DNA from: Perilla frutescens | Lineage: Eukaryota; Streptophyta; Magnoliopsida; Lamiales; Lamiaceae | Reading direction: 5' to 3' | Length of the DNA: 64,000 nt | Assembly (NCBI GenBank): GCA_026008535.1 | Contig: BRKX01000003.1 | Coordinates: forward strand, 65,373,001 to 65,437,000 | In this document: piece after piece, positions 34,545-46,243 of the stretch | How the letters are laid out: each line of letters starts with the position of its first letter | Position numbering within the stretch: position 1 is the stretch's first letter | Notes under the pieces: generated by a model | Told to the model about the DNA's origin: nothing | Seen by the model: only the letters and a program-made list of their open reading frames with translations | Databases searched by the model: none | Translations under genes and position numbers: made by a program

Positions 34545-37369
34545 TGCTCGAAAAAAAATCTCAATAAAATGATTCCACAAACACAATTTTTAAAATATAT
34601 ATATTTGGCACAAACAATCGCTTGAATCGAACGACGAGATCTGAAGCTGAATTCTTCCTTTTTCCTCTTGAGATTTCACTGTTGATTTTTTTTTTTGTTT
34701 GTTGGGAGCTGCTATAGAGAAAGTGCTCTCTACTGTTATTTATACTACGCAACAGTACTATTTCTTCGATTTTCCTGTTTTCATATATTTATTTCGCGAA
34801 AAAAACGGAACCGTAGGAGCGAGAACCGGAGGGGGGTGGTCGATTGGATTTCTTTCTTTTGAATTTCTTATTCCGCCCTATCTCTCTCTCGGATTTATAG
34901 GGGACGGCATGTGCTTCAAGTTGGATGGCACGTGACGGTGACAGAAGGGAGCCCTCCCTGAAATTACCAAAATGCCCCTCATGTGTAATTATTGCTATTT
35001 TTTCCCTTTTTCTTTGGTTAAGACTTGCATTTGTAGCAATTTTTACTTGATGCGATGCCGTTTTCCCCAAAATGGCGTTATTAATTTCGTTTGGTAACGA
35101 GTTCTTGAATGAAAGTGACATTAGATGAAAATTTATTGTGTTTTCTTCTTTTGTACACATGTACAAAGAAATGAATGAATTATTGAATTTAATTGTTGGT
35201 TAGAAAAAAAAAAGAGAGAGAAGCAATTTCCTCCAAGTGTAAATTGTTGCTCTTTCCCTTTTCTGTTTCTTTCTATTTGATGGTTTAAATTGGTAAAGTT
35301 TTGGAAACTTGTTCTCTAAATTGATTGTCATTTTTGTATAATTCAATCTCATCACGTCTTCAAAGTAGTTTTTTTTTTATGACTTAATCTAAATAAATAA
35401 AACATTGGAATTTTGAACTTCTTGTACTTGTGCTTTAACACATGGGCTTTCATTTATATATTTCTAAAAATATATATAAGGAAATAAAAATGTCAGATAA
35501 TATTTTACTAGTATTATTTAATTGAATTTAAATAATTAGGTGGTCTCATGTACATCGGATCTGCATAAGGCCTTATATCATACGGGAAAAAGTATTTACG
35601 AAGCCAAAGATTTAAATGATGGGGACTCGAAATTTTTTCTTAAAAGTAACTACAATAATATGATTAAAATCTGCTCAAATTCAACTTTCTAATAAGCTAG
35701 AAATAATTCACGCATAGAATAAGATATCAAAATACACCATTAAACAGTTAATAACACTAAAATTCTGAACTATATGGAAATATATTGTGAAACAATATAA
35801 AAACATGCGTAATAAAACATAACATTATTAATATATATACTAAAAATGTTGAAATTTGAGGGGGGCTATTCATAGTCGGTGACTTGGCCCTTCTTATAAG
35901 TTATAAAACTGAAAAACATCGTGTTTGTTTTATTGAAAATTACTGATAAAAATAAAAGGCAGTGATATTTTTGTGTTTATTACTACATTTATTAGATTGA
36001 AAAAGAATATTATTTCTAACAATCAAAAGTATCATAAATTTGCATCCGTCATTTGATCGAACCAATTCAATACAACGAGTGTACCCAAGTGTTTGCCTAG
36101 ATGAATTTAGAGGCTTCGGTTTGAAGTGAAGCATCAAGTAATTTAATGAGACAAATAAAAAGTTCAATTAAATATGAATACTCTCGTCAAGGAGAGAGAT
36201 TACCAAACTACAAATTCCTTTTGTTTTGTTTTGTGTTTTTGGAAAGCAGGAGTAATAGGCAGGAATTTGAAGAGATTGAGTAATTAAATTTGAAAGGGCA
36301 ATTACGTCCCTTAAAAGATTGCAAACCCGTATAAGCTGACGTAGATATAAAGCTATCCGTTGGAGTGAGAAAATTATTGTTGCTCGCTTCTCCGCTACTA
36401 TACACCATTTTTTCAAATTCAAATTTTCAAATTACATAAAGCCCCTTCCTCTTTTGTCAAAACACTTTCAAATATATACCATTTTTCAGTTTGAATATTC
36501 TAAATAAGTCCGCTTTTTTTAAACAAATCCTTTTTTTTTATAAGTAATTAGAGCTCGTAATAAAGTGTGATTTAATATAGGATATCTCTTCAACCCAATC
36601 GTCTGGGAAGGATTAGAATTTAGAAATATCCTGCAAGAATATAAAAAAACATGTATATAATTTTAATCCCGTATGAATGTAGTCTATTTAAAAAATATAT
36701 AAATTATTAGTTTATATATATACACACACACACACACATATGTCAAGATTACCTTATCTGTGCACGTAGAACATGTAATCATACGGTGAAATATGTATAT
36801 GCAATATGGCATGGTTTTATTTTTATTAAATTCAGAATGAATTTATAAATTTATTTTACCTTTTTGCATTTATGCAATATATCAATATATAAACAACTCG
36901 AGTAGAGCTGCTAAGAATGATCAGAGGTCCAATCGGGCCATAGGCGGGCTTAGCTCTATTGCGAGACCATTAGGTGAATCCATTGAAAAAAAATAAATCA
37001 CACATGAGAGTCATTATAATTCTCGTATAAATCGAGTTTGTAATGCAAACCTAATAAAATAATTATGAGTTTAAACATACAAATGAACGACAAATTTATT
37101 TGACAATGTTAAAGTCAGAGGACTTTGATTTTTTAGGAGAATGACGAGAAGATGATAGCAGTGGAGAATATGTACATAACATATTTAGTTTCTCATTTTT
37201 TTATGAATGTATAGTAGTTAATTCTTTACTTTTGATATCAAATTCAAAAGTATAGTAATAAGAAATCATTTAAACTTGTATACATTTTCTTTTTTGCATA
37301 AAAGAAATGCATATGTAAAATTAATATCGCAAATTCTCCTTTACATGAGATGTACCAAAAAAATTGTCA

Positions 37370-37565
37370 AAATAAGTGATACTTTTTAGGGATACAAGTG
37401 ATATTTTTTTAATTTCGAATGACACTCTTTAGTGTTACGATTGATACTGATTTTGACAGTTTTTTTTTATTTATTTTTTCTGACCGATATTTTTTAATGA
37501 TACAAGTGATATTTTTGAGCTTTTAAGTGATACTTTTTAATATTACGATTATACTAATTTTGACA
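37370..37565. repeat. Diverged GTGATACTTTTTA tandem pair
   Basis: Two copies of a roughly 110-bp unit contain AAGTGATACTTTTTA, GATACAAGTGATATTTTT and ATTTTGACA. The GATAC core is the same as in the MULE array at 4125-6310, in the opposite orientation. Confidence 0.6.
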
Positions 37566-37851
37566 ATTTTTTTGATTAATGCATTGAATGGGTTAATGTG
37601 CGTTAACTGGACCGTCTGATACACACTTAATACACACATGATCTGCCCAATTAATATATCTCAATCCAAAAAAGAAAAAAGAGCGATGTTTGGAAATTAC
37701 GTAGTAGCATAGAACAATTTTTTTCTTAGTTGTGTAGAATGTTCCAATTTCTTTAATTATTAGTGATGAAATCAAAGGAAGAAAAAACGAAGGGGTAAAA
37801 AGTAATGAAGAAAAAGTGGGATGGGCAGAAAAGGGAAGCAACAAAACACGT

Positions 37852-37869
37852 GGGGGGGGGGGGGGGGGG
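37852..37869. repeat. Poly(G) run of 18
   Basis: Eighteen consecutive G bases lie in AT-rich DNA. Such a run could form a quadruplex on the plus strand, and its length is prone to sequencing or assembly error. Confidence 0.9.
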
Positions 37870-38689
37870 TATGATTATATCAACTTCTTTTGCAATGCAA
37901 GGCTTTGCTAACTTGGCAAACACACAAGAAATTTGATTCCCTTAAAAAGCCATAAATACCTCATCCTTTCAGCTCCCACTTTTTTAAGTGATTAGGGGCA
38001 TTCTTGGTAATCCCCTATTTATTTATACATTTGTGTATTTATGTTTTAAAAATTTGACAAAGTAGAATTTTATTGTAGTTTAATTTTCTCCATTTCAAGA
38101 CGGTGTGACCATATTGCTTTTAGATGTATATGTTATTGAGTTTTAGAAAGATGTTTTTTTTAGAATATGTTTTAGAAAGATGTTATATCTATACAAATAT
38201 ACTTTTTTTTTGAAGAAATATAAAAATATACTAAATATAGAAGAATGAGTTGACATGATACAAAAATAAATTGTAAAATGGTTAATTAATCAAGTAATAT
38301 ATTAAAATAAATAAAATTTAGAAAAATGCGTGGACTAATCACAAATACGCTGCTTCTTTTTTTAAGCAAGAACCGCTACTACCCTACTCGACTTAGCAGT
38401 TAGCATGCATTATCGAAATTCCAACTCAAGACATTCAAGTCACAAATCACAGATTGAGTAACAAAAGGTTTCTTAAATGGGCACTGACAACTGTGATTAA
38501 AGTGTATATAAGCTCAAGTATCGAATCATTGATCAATAAGTTACCAGAAGATTCAATCAGTTTCATAAATAGTTGAATGATGTCTGATGCAGCAGTTCCA
38601 GCGCTGTGAGGATCAAACTTATATTATGTACGCGAGCCATTCCACCATGGACGAATTAACATTCCACGCCTCACTGTACAACGGTGTGA

Positions 38690-41625
38690 TCACCGGGTGA
38701 CAAGTAGTGTTCTTTCATCACTATAGTCTTCATAAGGGATTTCCATGATAGTTTTCTCATCGATATTAAGTTCCCTTCTCTCACCAGATTCAATCTGAAG
38801 ATGGATTCCTCTGGTGTGGAGAGATTCCGACTCTATCAGCTGAATCTCAGACTCCATGATAGCTTTCATTCGTGCACGATCTCTATCTCTTGGGTAAGTA
38901 CGATAGAGGAAAGTGTATATGGCACAACACAGAGCCATTGGGATGGCTATTGCTGCAAAAAGAGCCTTAGCCAAAGATGCAGCGTTCTCTCTATCTGTAG
39001 AGATACCGTCTGAACCTTCTGGAGTGATGGGCTTATATCCATAGACATACTGAGCCAGTAGTCCAACTGTGGGAGGAGCGAATGATGATAACACGGACTC
39101 AAAGGATCTGTCTAACGCATAGACACTTGTTCGAGAATTCTCTGGGACTATCTCTGCAAAAATTGGAATGTTTATGGCAAGTCATTATGATATTCAACAT
39201 CATGGTAGAACGATAATTTGAAGGAAAAGAACCCTACTACCCCTCTTCTTCCCCTCTCCAACTTTTATTATTTCCTCAAATAGACAGCATTATTATATAT
39301 AAATGCAAGTTCAATACATACAAGTTATGTTATTACTTCACAATGAGACAGAACATATTTTTGTATGCATGGATAAACATCATGGCAAAATTGCCAGAGT
39401 GAAATTCATACAAAAAGGATAAATCTTACTTGTTTGTGGCGGGAGCGTTCCAGGATATGCAGAAGCCTGTGATAAACAGGACAAGACCATGTAAGAACAC
39501 AGTAGATGGATTGTTAGGCACCACCAGCAAAAGAATAGCTGAGAGAGGGATTCCTGATCCTGAGCTTATTTGCGACAACATTATCCGGCCAGAATTTGGA
39601 AGGCGTTTGGATAAGAAATCACCCATCATTCCCCCGAATACACCACCAAGGGAGTTTGCCACAACAAATGTGCCCATGAGGATGGCTGTCTTCTCGTGAG
39701 AGAAACCGGTTAGCTCCAACCACATTGGAGCAAATGACAAAGCTGACCAGGGAAATGAACCTGTTACACCTTGAGCTACAATAATTTGAAAGGAAGGGAT
39801 CCTAATTACTGATTTGGCTTCCTGGACGAGGTCTTTCACATCTGACTGGAAGGACTTGCTGGGCACTTGATCACTAGCATCCATACTACCATTTGGAAAG
39901 TGAGGGTCAACAGCGAATAACCAAACTAGTATCCCCACAATAACGCTAACTATGCCAACGAGGTGAAAAGAAATCCTCCAGCCAGGGATTCCCATTACAG
40001 TAACCGGAGCTATCAACAACGAGAATAATCCACCAATAATCGAACCAAGATTGCTGGTAAGCTGCAGCCACCCAAAAGCTGTACCACGGTTGGTATCATC
40101 AGTTGAATCAGCTACAAGGGACTGAATTGCAGGTGCAACAATGGCAAGGCCAATCCCGTTCAAAGCTCTTGATACGGCTACCTGGCAGAAAAATTCTTAA
40201 AAATTACAAGCTGTTTTATCGCATCACTGTAAGGTTACCATCCCACCCACATACATATACATCCAGATGTAACCCCGGCATCCCCATTTTCTCTCTTTGC
40301 ACTCCTTAGCCTTGAATCCATTTAAACAAAGAAGTATGACAGCTGATAGATCGGATATAGTCCTTCAGCCTGAAATCTTATCTTCTTTTTTTTTTCCAAG
40401 GACTTTATTTCTTCAGATTGCCAACAAGGAGACTGCGCCATAAAGATACAATCTATCATTTTCATGACTGACTCATACTTATTATGGAAGAACTACAAAG
40501 AAGCATTGATGAAAACAATGTCAAACAATTCAACTTGCAAAAAGACAGCATAGAACAGCTTACTTTACAACCACTACAGCAGAAAAGAACTCAAAACTGG
40601 TCAATTCTACATGAGCACAGCATGCTTGTCCTAGTCCGCATGTTTCTTCTATTAAGATGCGTTTGTCGTCAAACAGTGTCAAATTTTGCAACAATCTGTG
40701 ATACCCTGCACCTTTCTACATTCCTCAATAAGAGGCATCGTCTGTTAGGACCTTGAGCCAACATGGTTTCGTACTTTACCGAAAGAGATTAAAATGATGA
40801 AAATACTGTCCGCATGCATAAACCAAAGACCATTTCTATACCTAAAAGGCGTGGGGTTTTTGTTGCCCAACCAACAAATTTTCTTCCATAACAAATCCCC
40901 ATTTCATTCAAATCTTATGGCATTATAAGAATTTTAGAAGGAAGCTAGCCGCTTTGTGAGTTCCCATTTACAAAGTGTAATTGCATTGATACCATTAAGG
41001 ATTATAACTAGAAATTCTTACAGCAAGCAACATGCACATTTTCAAATTATACAGTTACTGGGCTCTCATCTTCATCAAGAATCAGCTCCGAAATTACGTC
41101 AGAAACAAATAGATCATATTCATCAAGAATTATCACTCATATTACACTGGCAACAAATATGTTCAACCAAATTCAATCCAGATGATCGCCAACACCTCTA
41201 TCACAAGCCTGAAAAACTCCGAACTCTCTCCTCCCCCACAAAAAACACAATTAACACACTAAAATCTCTAAATTTGACCAATAAAAAGGAATTCAAAGAA
41301 CAAAAACATCAAATTGAGAAGGGGTTTCGTGGAAAACCTGAAAGAAAGTGGAGGAGAAGGCAACGAGGAAGGTGGCGGCGGCCCAAAGGAAAGCACCGTA
41401 AGCGATGATGTGGGCCCGATTGTGCCGGGCCGCTAAGTAAGCCGCGACGGGGTAACAAAGTGCCTGCACCATCGATCGAAAGAGGGTCAAAAAGCCCAGC
41501 CCGGTTGGGCCCGAATGGAGAGCTTCCCCCACCTCTTTGTAGACTCCCGGCAGCAGCGATTCGTCTGCTCTTTCCATTATTCCGGCCAGATTCACCAGCA
41601 CAAGCGTCAGCGTTCCTGCCTTCAT
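38690..41625 (-). CDS. Major facilitator superfamily transporter, 3 exons, about 505 aa
   Basis: The gene encodes a polytopic membrane transporter of the plant MFS group typified by At5g10190/At4g36790; the substrate is unknown. Exon 1 is 41625-41338 (96 codons; MERADESLLPGVYKEV; RHNRAH in the loop-2/3 motif position). Exon 2 is 40181-39430 (RALNGIGLAIVAPAI, GWLQLTSNLGSIIGG, and a second motif-A-like GVFGGMMGDFLSKR). Exon 3 carries IFAEIVPENSRTSVYALDRS and a long acidic cytosolic tail ending at 38690. Exons 1 and 2 join cleanly with GT-AG. For exon 3, family-consistent reading resumes at 39167, where the preceding dinucleotide is AT, not AG. The nearest AG (exon from 39153) shifts the frame. 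Either the acceptor is non-canonical, the base is wrong, or the allele is damaged. Confidence 0.85.
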
Positions 41626-42185
41626 CCTCTACTTAAATTTTTTGACTTTTTTCTGGTTTTTATTTTATTAATTTGTTTCTAGGCTTGTTTTGTCATGGTG
41701 TTGAACTTAACGGAATGATCGGCGGTGGTGGCAGAGAGAGTTTTGATTTTGAATTTGGATTTGATTTGATTTCTGAATTGAAATGCACAAGGGCGTGGGC
41801 AGTCAAAATGGAGTGACGAAAGCGGGAATATTCGAAGAGCACATATTGTTGAATTTTTCACTCTGTTGATTATGGTTGATGAATTCATGAACATGATTAT
41901 TCTTACCTGCATCAGCATCTGCATTCATTTAAGAAGGTTCGATTTATTACTCCCAAATCCCAATACTATTTTGAAGTATCGTAAATTTGTAATCGGTTTA
42001 CTTGGTAGGGTGGAAATAAAGTTCAATTTCTATTGGACTTAATGAGACGAGGTTTTGTGATCATTGAATTTTCTTAAATTGTATGTGGTTTATTTGCTTG
42101 CTTCTTTGGAGGGTTTATTTTTCATTGAATTTTCTTAAATTGTATGTGGTTTATTTGCTTGCGTCTTTGGAGGGTTTATAATATA
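41626..42185. promoter_or_regulatory. MFS gene 5' flank with a tandem duplication
   Basis: This is upstream DNA of the minus-strand transporter gene. A 61-bp unit (CATTGAATTTTCTTAAATTG ... GAGGGTTTA) is duplicated in tandem at 42062-42180 with very few changes. No further gene was seen; a frame at 41679-41924 has no family features. Confidence 0.5.
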
Positions 42186-43190
42186 CTACCTCCGTTTTAA
42201 AATGTTTGTTGTTTTTTTTTTATCTGAAATTAAGAATTAATTTTGTGGACAAATATACCCATCCCTCATATATGTCATAAAATCTAATTCATCTATATTT
42301 TCCTTAAAAATAACAATATTTTCTCTCTCCATATATTTTTCTCTCTTCATATATTATAGGTAAGTTAGAATCAAAAAATCTTGTAGGATTTGAGAGGGTT
42401 AATATTGGGAGAAAGAATGTCAAATTATATAAAACAACAAACATTTTGAAAAAAAAAAGGCGTTGCTATTTGCACCACCATTTTTTCAATATACACCACA
42501 TTTACTACATTCACCACCAATATAATTTTTTTCAGTATTTTTTCCTTATACACCACAATTTTTTTTCATTTTTACCCTTTAATTAAAAAAAAAACAATTT
42601 TAACCAATTAAAAAGAAAAGAAAAGGTTTGTGTCTCTGCATCTTCTCGGTTCTCCATCTCTCCCCAAACAAAAAAATCTGATGCGGTGGTGCATTGTCTT
42701 CTCCCTCTCTCCTAAATGGATTATGTCTTCTCCCTCTCTCCCCAAATGATAAATCAGTTGTCGTGCGCGTCGTCTTCTTCCTCTCTCTAATGAGAAATTC
42801 TGTGTCATTGCCTTCTCCGCTCCGCCAAAATCCGCCATTGCCAACCAAACCGAATTTTTCTTACTACGGAGTTTTTTTCTTACTAAGGTTTGCGAAGAAA
42901 CGTTTGGGTGTGTATGGGTTTCTAGCGAATGAAAAAAATGTCTTAATCTTTTGGAAGTTTTTGATATGGCCGGATTCTAGGTGGATGATCGGCAGAATCA
43001 GACAAAGAACACATCAGAGAAGAAATGAAAAAAGAAAAGGAAAAATAAAACTAAAAGGGTATTTAAATAATTTAATAATTAATTATTTTTAAATTAATTT
43101 TAATAGTGGTGTATAATGAAAAATTTGTGGTGTATTTAGAAACACCAAAAAAAAAAACCTAAAACAACAAACATTTTGAAACGGATGTAG
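42186..43190. mobile_element. Stowaway-like MITE (TA duplication) with nested insertion
   Basis: The ends are CTACCTCCGTTTTAAAATG and, inverted, CTACATCCGTTTCAAAATG, each continuing TTTGTTGTTTT. TA dinucleotides flank both ends. This is the 'CTACCTCCGTTY' end style of Tc1/mariner Stowaway MITEs. The MITE proper is only about 290 bp, because 42451-43160 is a separate insertion. Confidence 0.8.
42451..43160. mobile_element. Insertion with imperfect TIRs inside the MITE
   Basis: A 20-bp sequence AAAACAACAAACATTTTGAA occurs on both sides (42431-42450 and 43161-43180), so the MITE is interrupted here. The insert has imperfect inverted ends of about 40 bp, both including ATATACACCAC or ATTATACACCAC after a T run. 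No coding sequence was recognised; the frame at 42694-43092 has no family features. A 20-bp duplication is long for a DNA transposon, so the mechanism is unclear. Confidence 0.55.
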
Positions 43191-44058
43191 TATATATTTA
43201 GTAGTCCTATTTTATGGATTATTATGGATTTTCAGAGTGTGGCTTAACTTTTGATAATGAGTAATATATTTTTATTTTTGGAAGAAATGATAGATTTGAT
43301 TGAATTATCTAGTGCATCTACCAATACAGACTATGAAATAAATTAAATAAGATAAAAAAAATAGTGTGAAAAGATAAATAACTAAATAAATATCATCTCT
43401 CTCTCAAATTATGTATTTGCACATAGAATAAGATAAAAAAAAATAGTGTGAAAAGGTAAATAACTAAATAAATATCATCTCTCTCTCAAATTATGTATTT
43501 GCACATAGAATAAAATATGATTGATGTATTTGATCATTTTCCTTTTTTCTATTGGTATATAATGGAGCATTTTAGGGTTCAAAATCAAACCACTTGACTC
43601 CATATTTAACTTATTTTTGTTTGTTAAAAGTTGATTTGAACTCAGTTCGATAAGCATCTCAAACACACATGAATTTTATTTTAGTATTTGATAAGATTTA
43701 AAGTTCGAGCTCGAGCTTAGTACGTATAAATAAAGCAAACGTGTATAAAAATATCAAACTAGTTGAGCCAAACTCGTGTTTGTTCAATTAAAAGTTCGTT
43801 TGCGCTCGACTCGGTAAATGATCAAACTAGATCAAACATGTATAATTTTTTAAGTTCCATATCTTTTTAGATAAATTTGAACAAATGTATTTTCAGCGCA
43901 ATTCGACTCAACTGATTTACAACTTATTGGCCTAGGCATGAGGCGAGACAGTGAGAATTCCATGGGGAAAAAAAATGAAAAGGTGACAGATTACGTATTG
44001 CTCGAACACAGTATAATTTAACTTTCCCAAACAAAGATGTGTTTGGTTTTTCCATGAA
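43191..44058. other. AT-rich DNA with an 86-bp tandem duplication
   Basis: A unit of about 86 bp containing AATATCATCTCTCTCTCAAA and TATGTATTTGCACATAGAAT is present twice in tandem at about 43346-43517. No gene was seen. Confidence 0.6.
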
Positions 44059-44175
44059 CTAGTATTACACCCACGTCGTTGCGTGATGTGATTTAAGGTA
44101 ATGATATATAGTTCATAATTGGTGTCCCGCCTTATTTCTGATTCTATATTCTAGAGTTACCCGCGTGCGTTGTGC
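44059..44175 (-). mobile_element. Two Helitron-like 3' termini, minus strand
   Basis: Read on the minus strand, a GC-rich hairpin (CACGCAACGACGTGGGTG) is followed by TAATACTAG ending at 44059, and the next base is T; this is the hairpin-plus-CTAG end of plant Helitrons inserted between A and T. A second end nearby, hairpin CCGCACAACGCACGCGGG then TAACTCTAG ending at 44151, is followed by A. The elements would extend to the right, but I could not find their 5' TC ends. Confidence 0.55.
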
Positions 44176-46243
44176 GGTATGATCCGTAATTGATGTCCTA
44201 TTTTATCCCATTTTATATTAGAATTTTTTATGGAACTATATCTTAAAGTGTCAAGTAAATCTAATAAGTATAACTTCAATATAAATAATATTATAATATA
44301 AGAGTTTTTTAAAAATAAAAATAAAAACATTTTGGAAGGATAGACCGAAAAGTAATCAATTTCATTATAAGTGATTATTCAATCAAGAAATATAGGATGT
44401 CAAGTGGATGATAAGAAAAAAAATATTGGTAAAGGATTGGATGCCCCCAATTAGAGCTCCTTAAAATACAACGAAAAATGATGTACTTAGTGATCAAGAT
44501 TCTAGAGCTAAAAATATTATTAAAAAAATAGTAATTAATATTAAGATGTTTCAAAATCTAAAATAATATAGTAGGTTAATTTAGTAATAAAATGAAGAAT
44601 ATATCACCTTAATATTTATTGATACAAACTCAGATAATTAGTTATTTGTAAGAAAAATATTTAAAAAAAATATAAATTATTTGATTCGCCAAAATTACAA
44701 AGGATAAAGCCCAATAAAAAAACATGTTACAAAGAAAGTAGCCCATATTATTACATAAATAACCATTACATTTGAAAGAAATTAAAGATAAAGCTTAGTA
44801 TCACATAATGAAACCCAGTTACAAAACATATCCAACACTAAAAATGAAATCACGAAATTAATCGTTAGGATTTGAGCACATCTTCATAATCGAGGGGAAC
44901 TATCTACGCCGCTTTCACCTTCCTTCTCATGTCGACATCATTTTAAATATCACCAATTCCATTCTGGCAATCTTCACCGATTAGTTCATCTGTCTTTTCC
45001 AAATTCAAATCTTTCATCGAATAGTTTTCTATCTCCCCCTTTAATGTTTCTAAAAATTTATGTTAGTTGAATTATTTTTTTTCACCTTTCTTTTACAAAA
45101 TACAAAAATATTTATGTTATGATTTTGAACCCTTTTTATGAGGCTTTGATTTTAGAGTTGAGAAATTAGTTCAACTTTCAGTATCTATCTCAATATTTTT
45201 CTTAAAATTTGTTCGAGATCATCAACTCAACTGGCCGATTCGAGAGATAAAAGGTAACAATGACTTGTGTATTCTAAAATATTTTTATATTGTTTTTTGT
45301 ACTATGTACCATTGTTTTGAACATGTCGAGCACAAAAATGCTCTACTATTTCGTGATTAATTTTCAAGAAGAAGTAATTCTGTTTCACAATTGTTTTTAC
45401 GTATTTCAATTATTTATTCCTCTATTTTATGTGGAATTTTAATGCCATTATTTTTTTTCTAAAGAAATAATATATTTTGATGATGTTAAGAATGAGAAAA
45501 AAAAAATGACGAAAAATGACTTGCAATAAAGGTAAAGAGCATAGTAATATGCTAAAAGGCTAGTCTCCTATACACGAGGCTGGGGTTGGCCCATCAGGAG
45601 CTAGCCCATAGCAGCTGCCAACCCAATAAAAAAATAGAAAAAATGGGAAAAAAAGATATGAAATAAATCGCATCTCCCGATTCCCGTAGCTCGCAATTCA
45701 TCGTCGATTGTTGTCGTCCAAGGTGAAGCCACCACCGCCGTCGAGGAAACACGATCAAAACACTAATTCTACCGTCGATATCGGAAGTTCGAGGTGAAGG
45801 AAAACACAAACTCAGAATCGACAATTCCACCTCTTTTGTTGTAGCTCTCAAATTTTTGAAGATGACCTCACGAAATTCAAGCTTTCAGATTTTTTAGCTA
45901 TAAAATTACTTTTGTGTATTCCACACTTCGATATTCAAATTTTTGAGAATTTATGTGTGAATTTCAGAAATTTTAATTTGATGAAAAATTGCTTATAATG
46001 GTTCAAATTGAGGACAATTTGGAGATGATGATTTCATAATTTTTAAGATGAGTTTTTGTAATCTATACCATCAATGGTCAACATAGTGGGTGAAAATTTT
46101 GAAGTAAAGTATATGATGTTCAAAAGCAACAACCTAGTGGAAGGAGAAAAAAATTAAATGACAAGTTGAGAAAGGCAGAAGAACAAGGTAAATAATGCAG
46201 CAAACTGAATGAGTTTGGTTCCAAAACTCTAAACCTTCGATTA
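44176..46243. other. AT-rich DNA, probably Helitron interior and flank
   Basis: No supported gene. Short C-rich islands occur at 44890-45040 and 45680-45800. A frame at 45594-45851 on the minus strand has no family features. A 30-bp segment near 46208-46235 (TGAATGAGTTTGGTTCCAAA) recurs at 52462-52490. Confidence 0.45.

Larger units (their letters stand above)
34545..38689. other. Intergenic region between DUF4057 and MFS genes
   Basis: The first few hundred bases up to about 34900 are the likely DUF4057 promoter and 5' UTR. The rest is AT-rich with no supported gene. It includes a (CA)n/(TA)n tract near 36712-36740, GTGATACTTTTTA-type repeats at 37375-37560 and an 18-base G run at 37852-37869. 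Frames at 34699-35166, 35940-36422 and 37593-37844 lack family features or splice context. Confidence 0.55.

Noticed and set aside
45594..45851. 85-codon minus-strand frame with hydrophobic C-terminus
   Set aside because: No family features, splice context or neighbouring signals; it probably sits in transposon-derived DNA.
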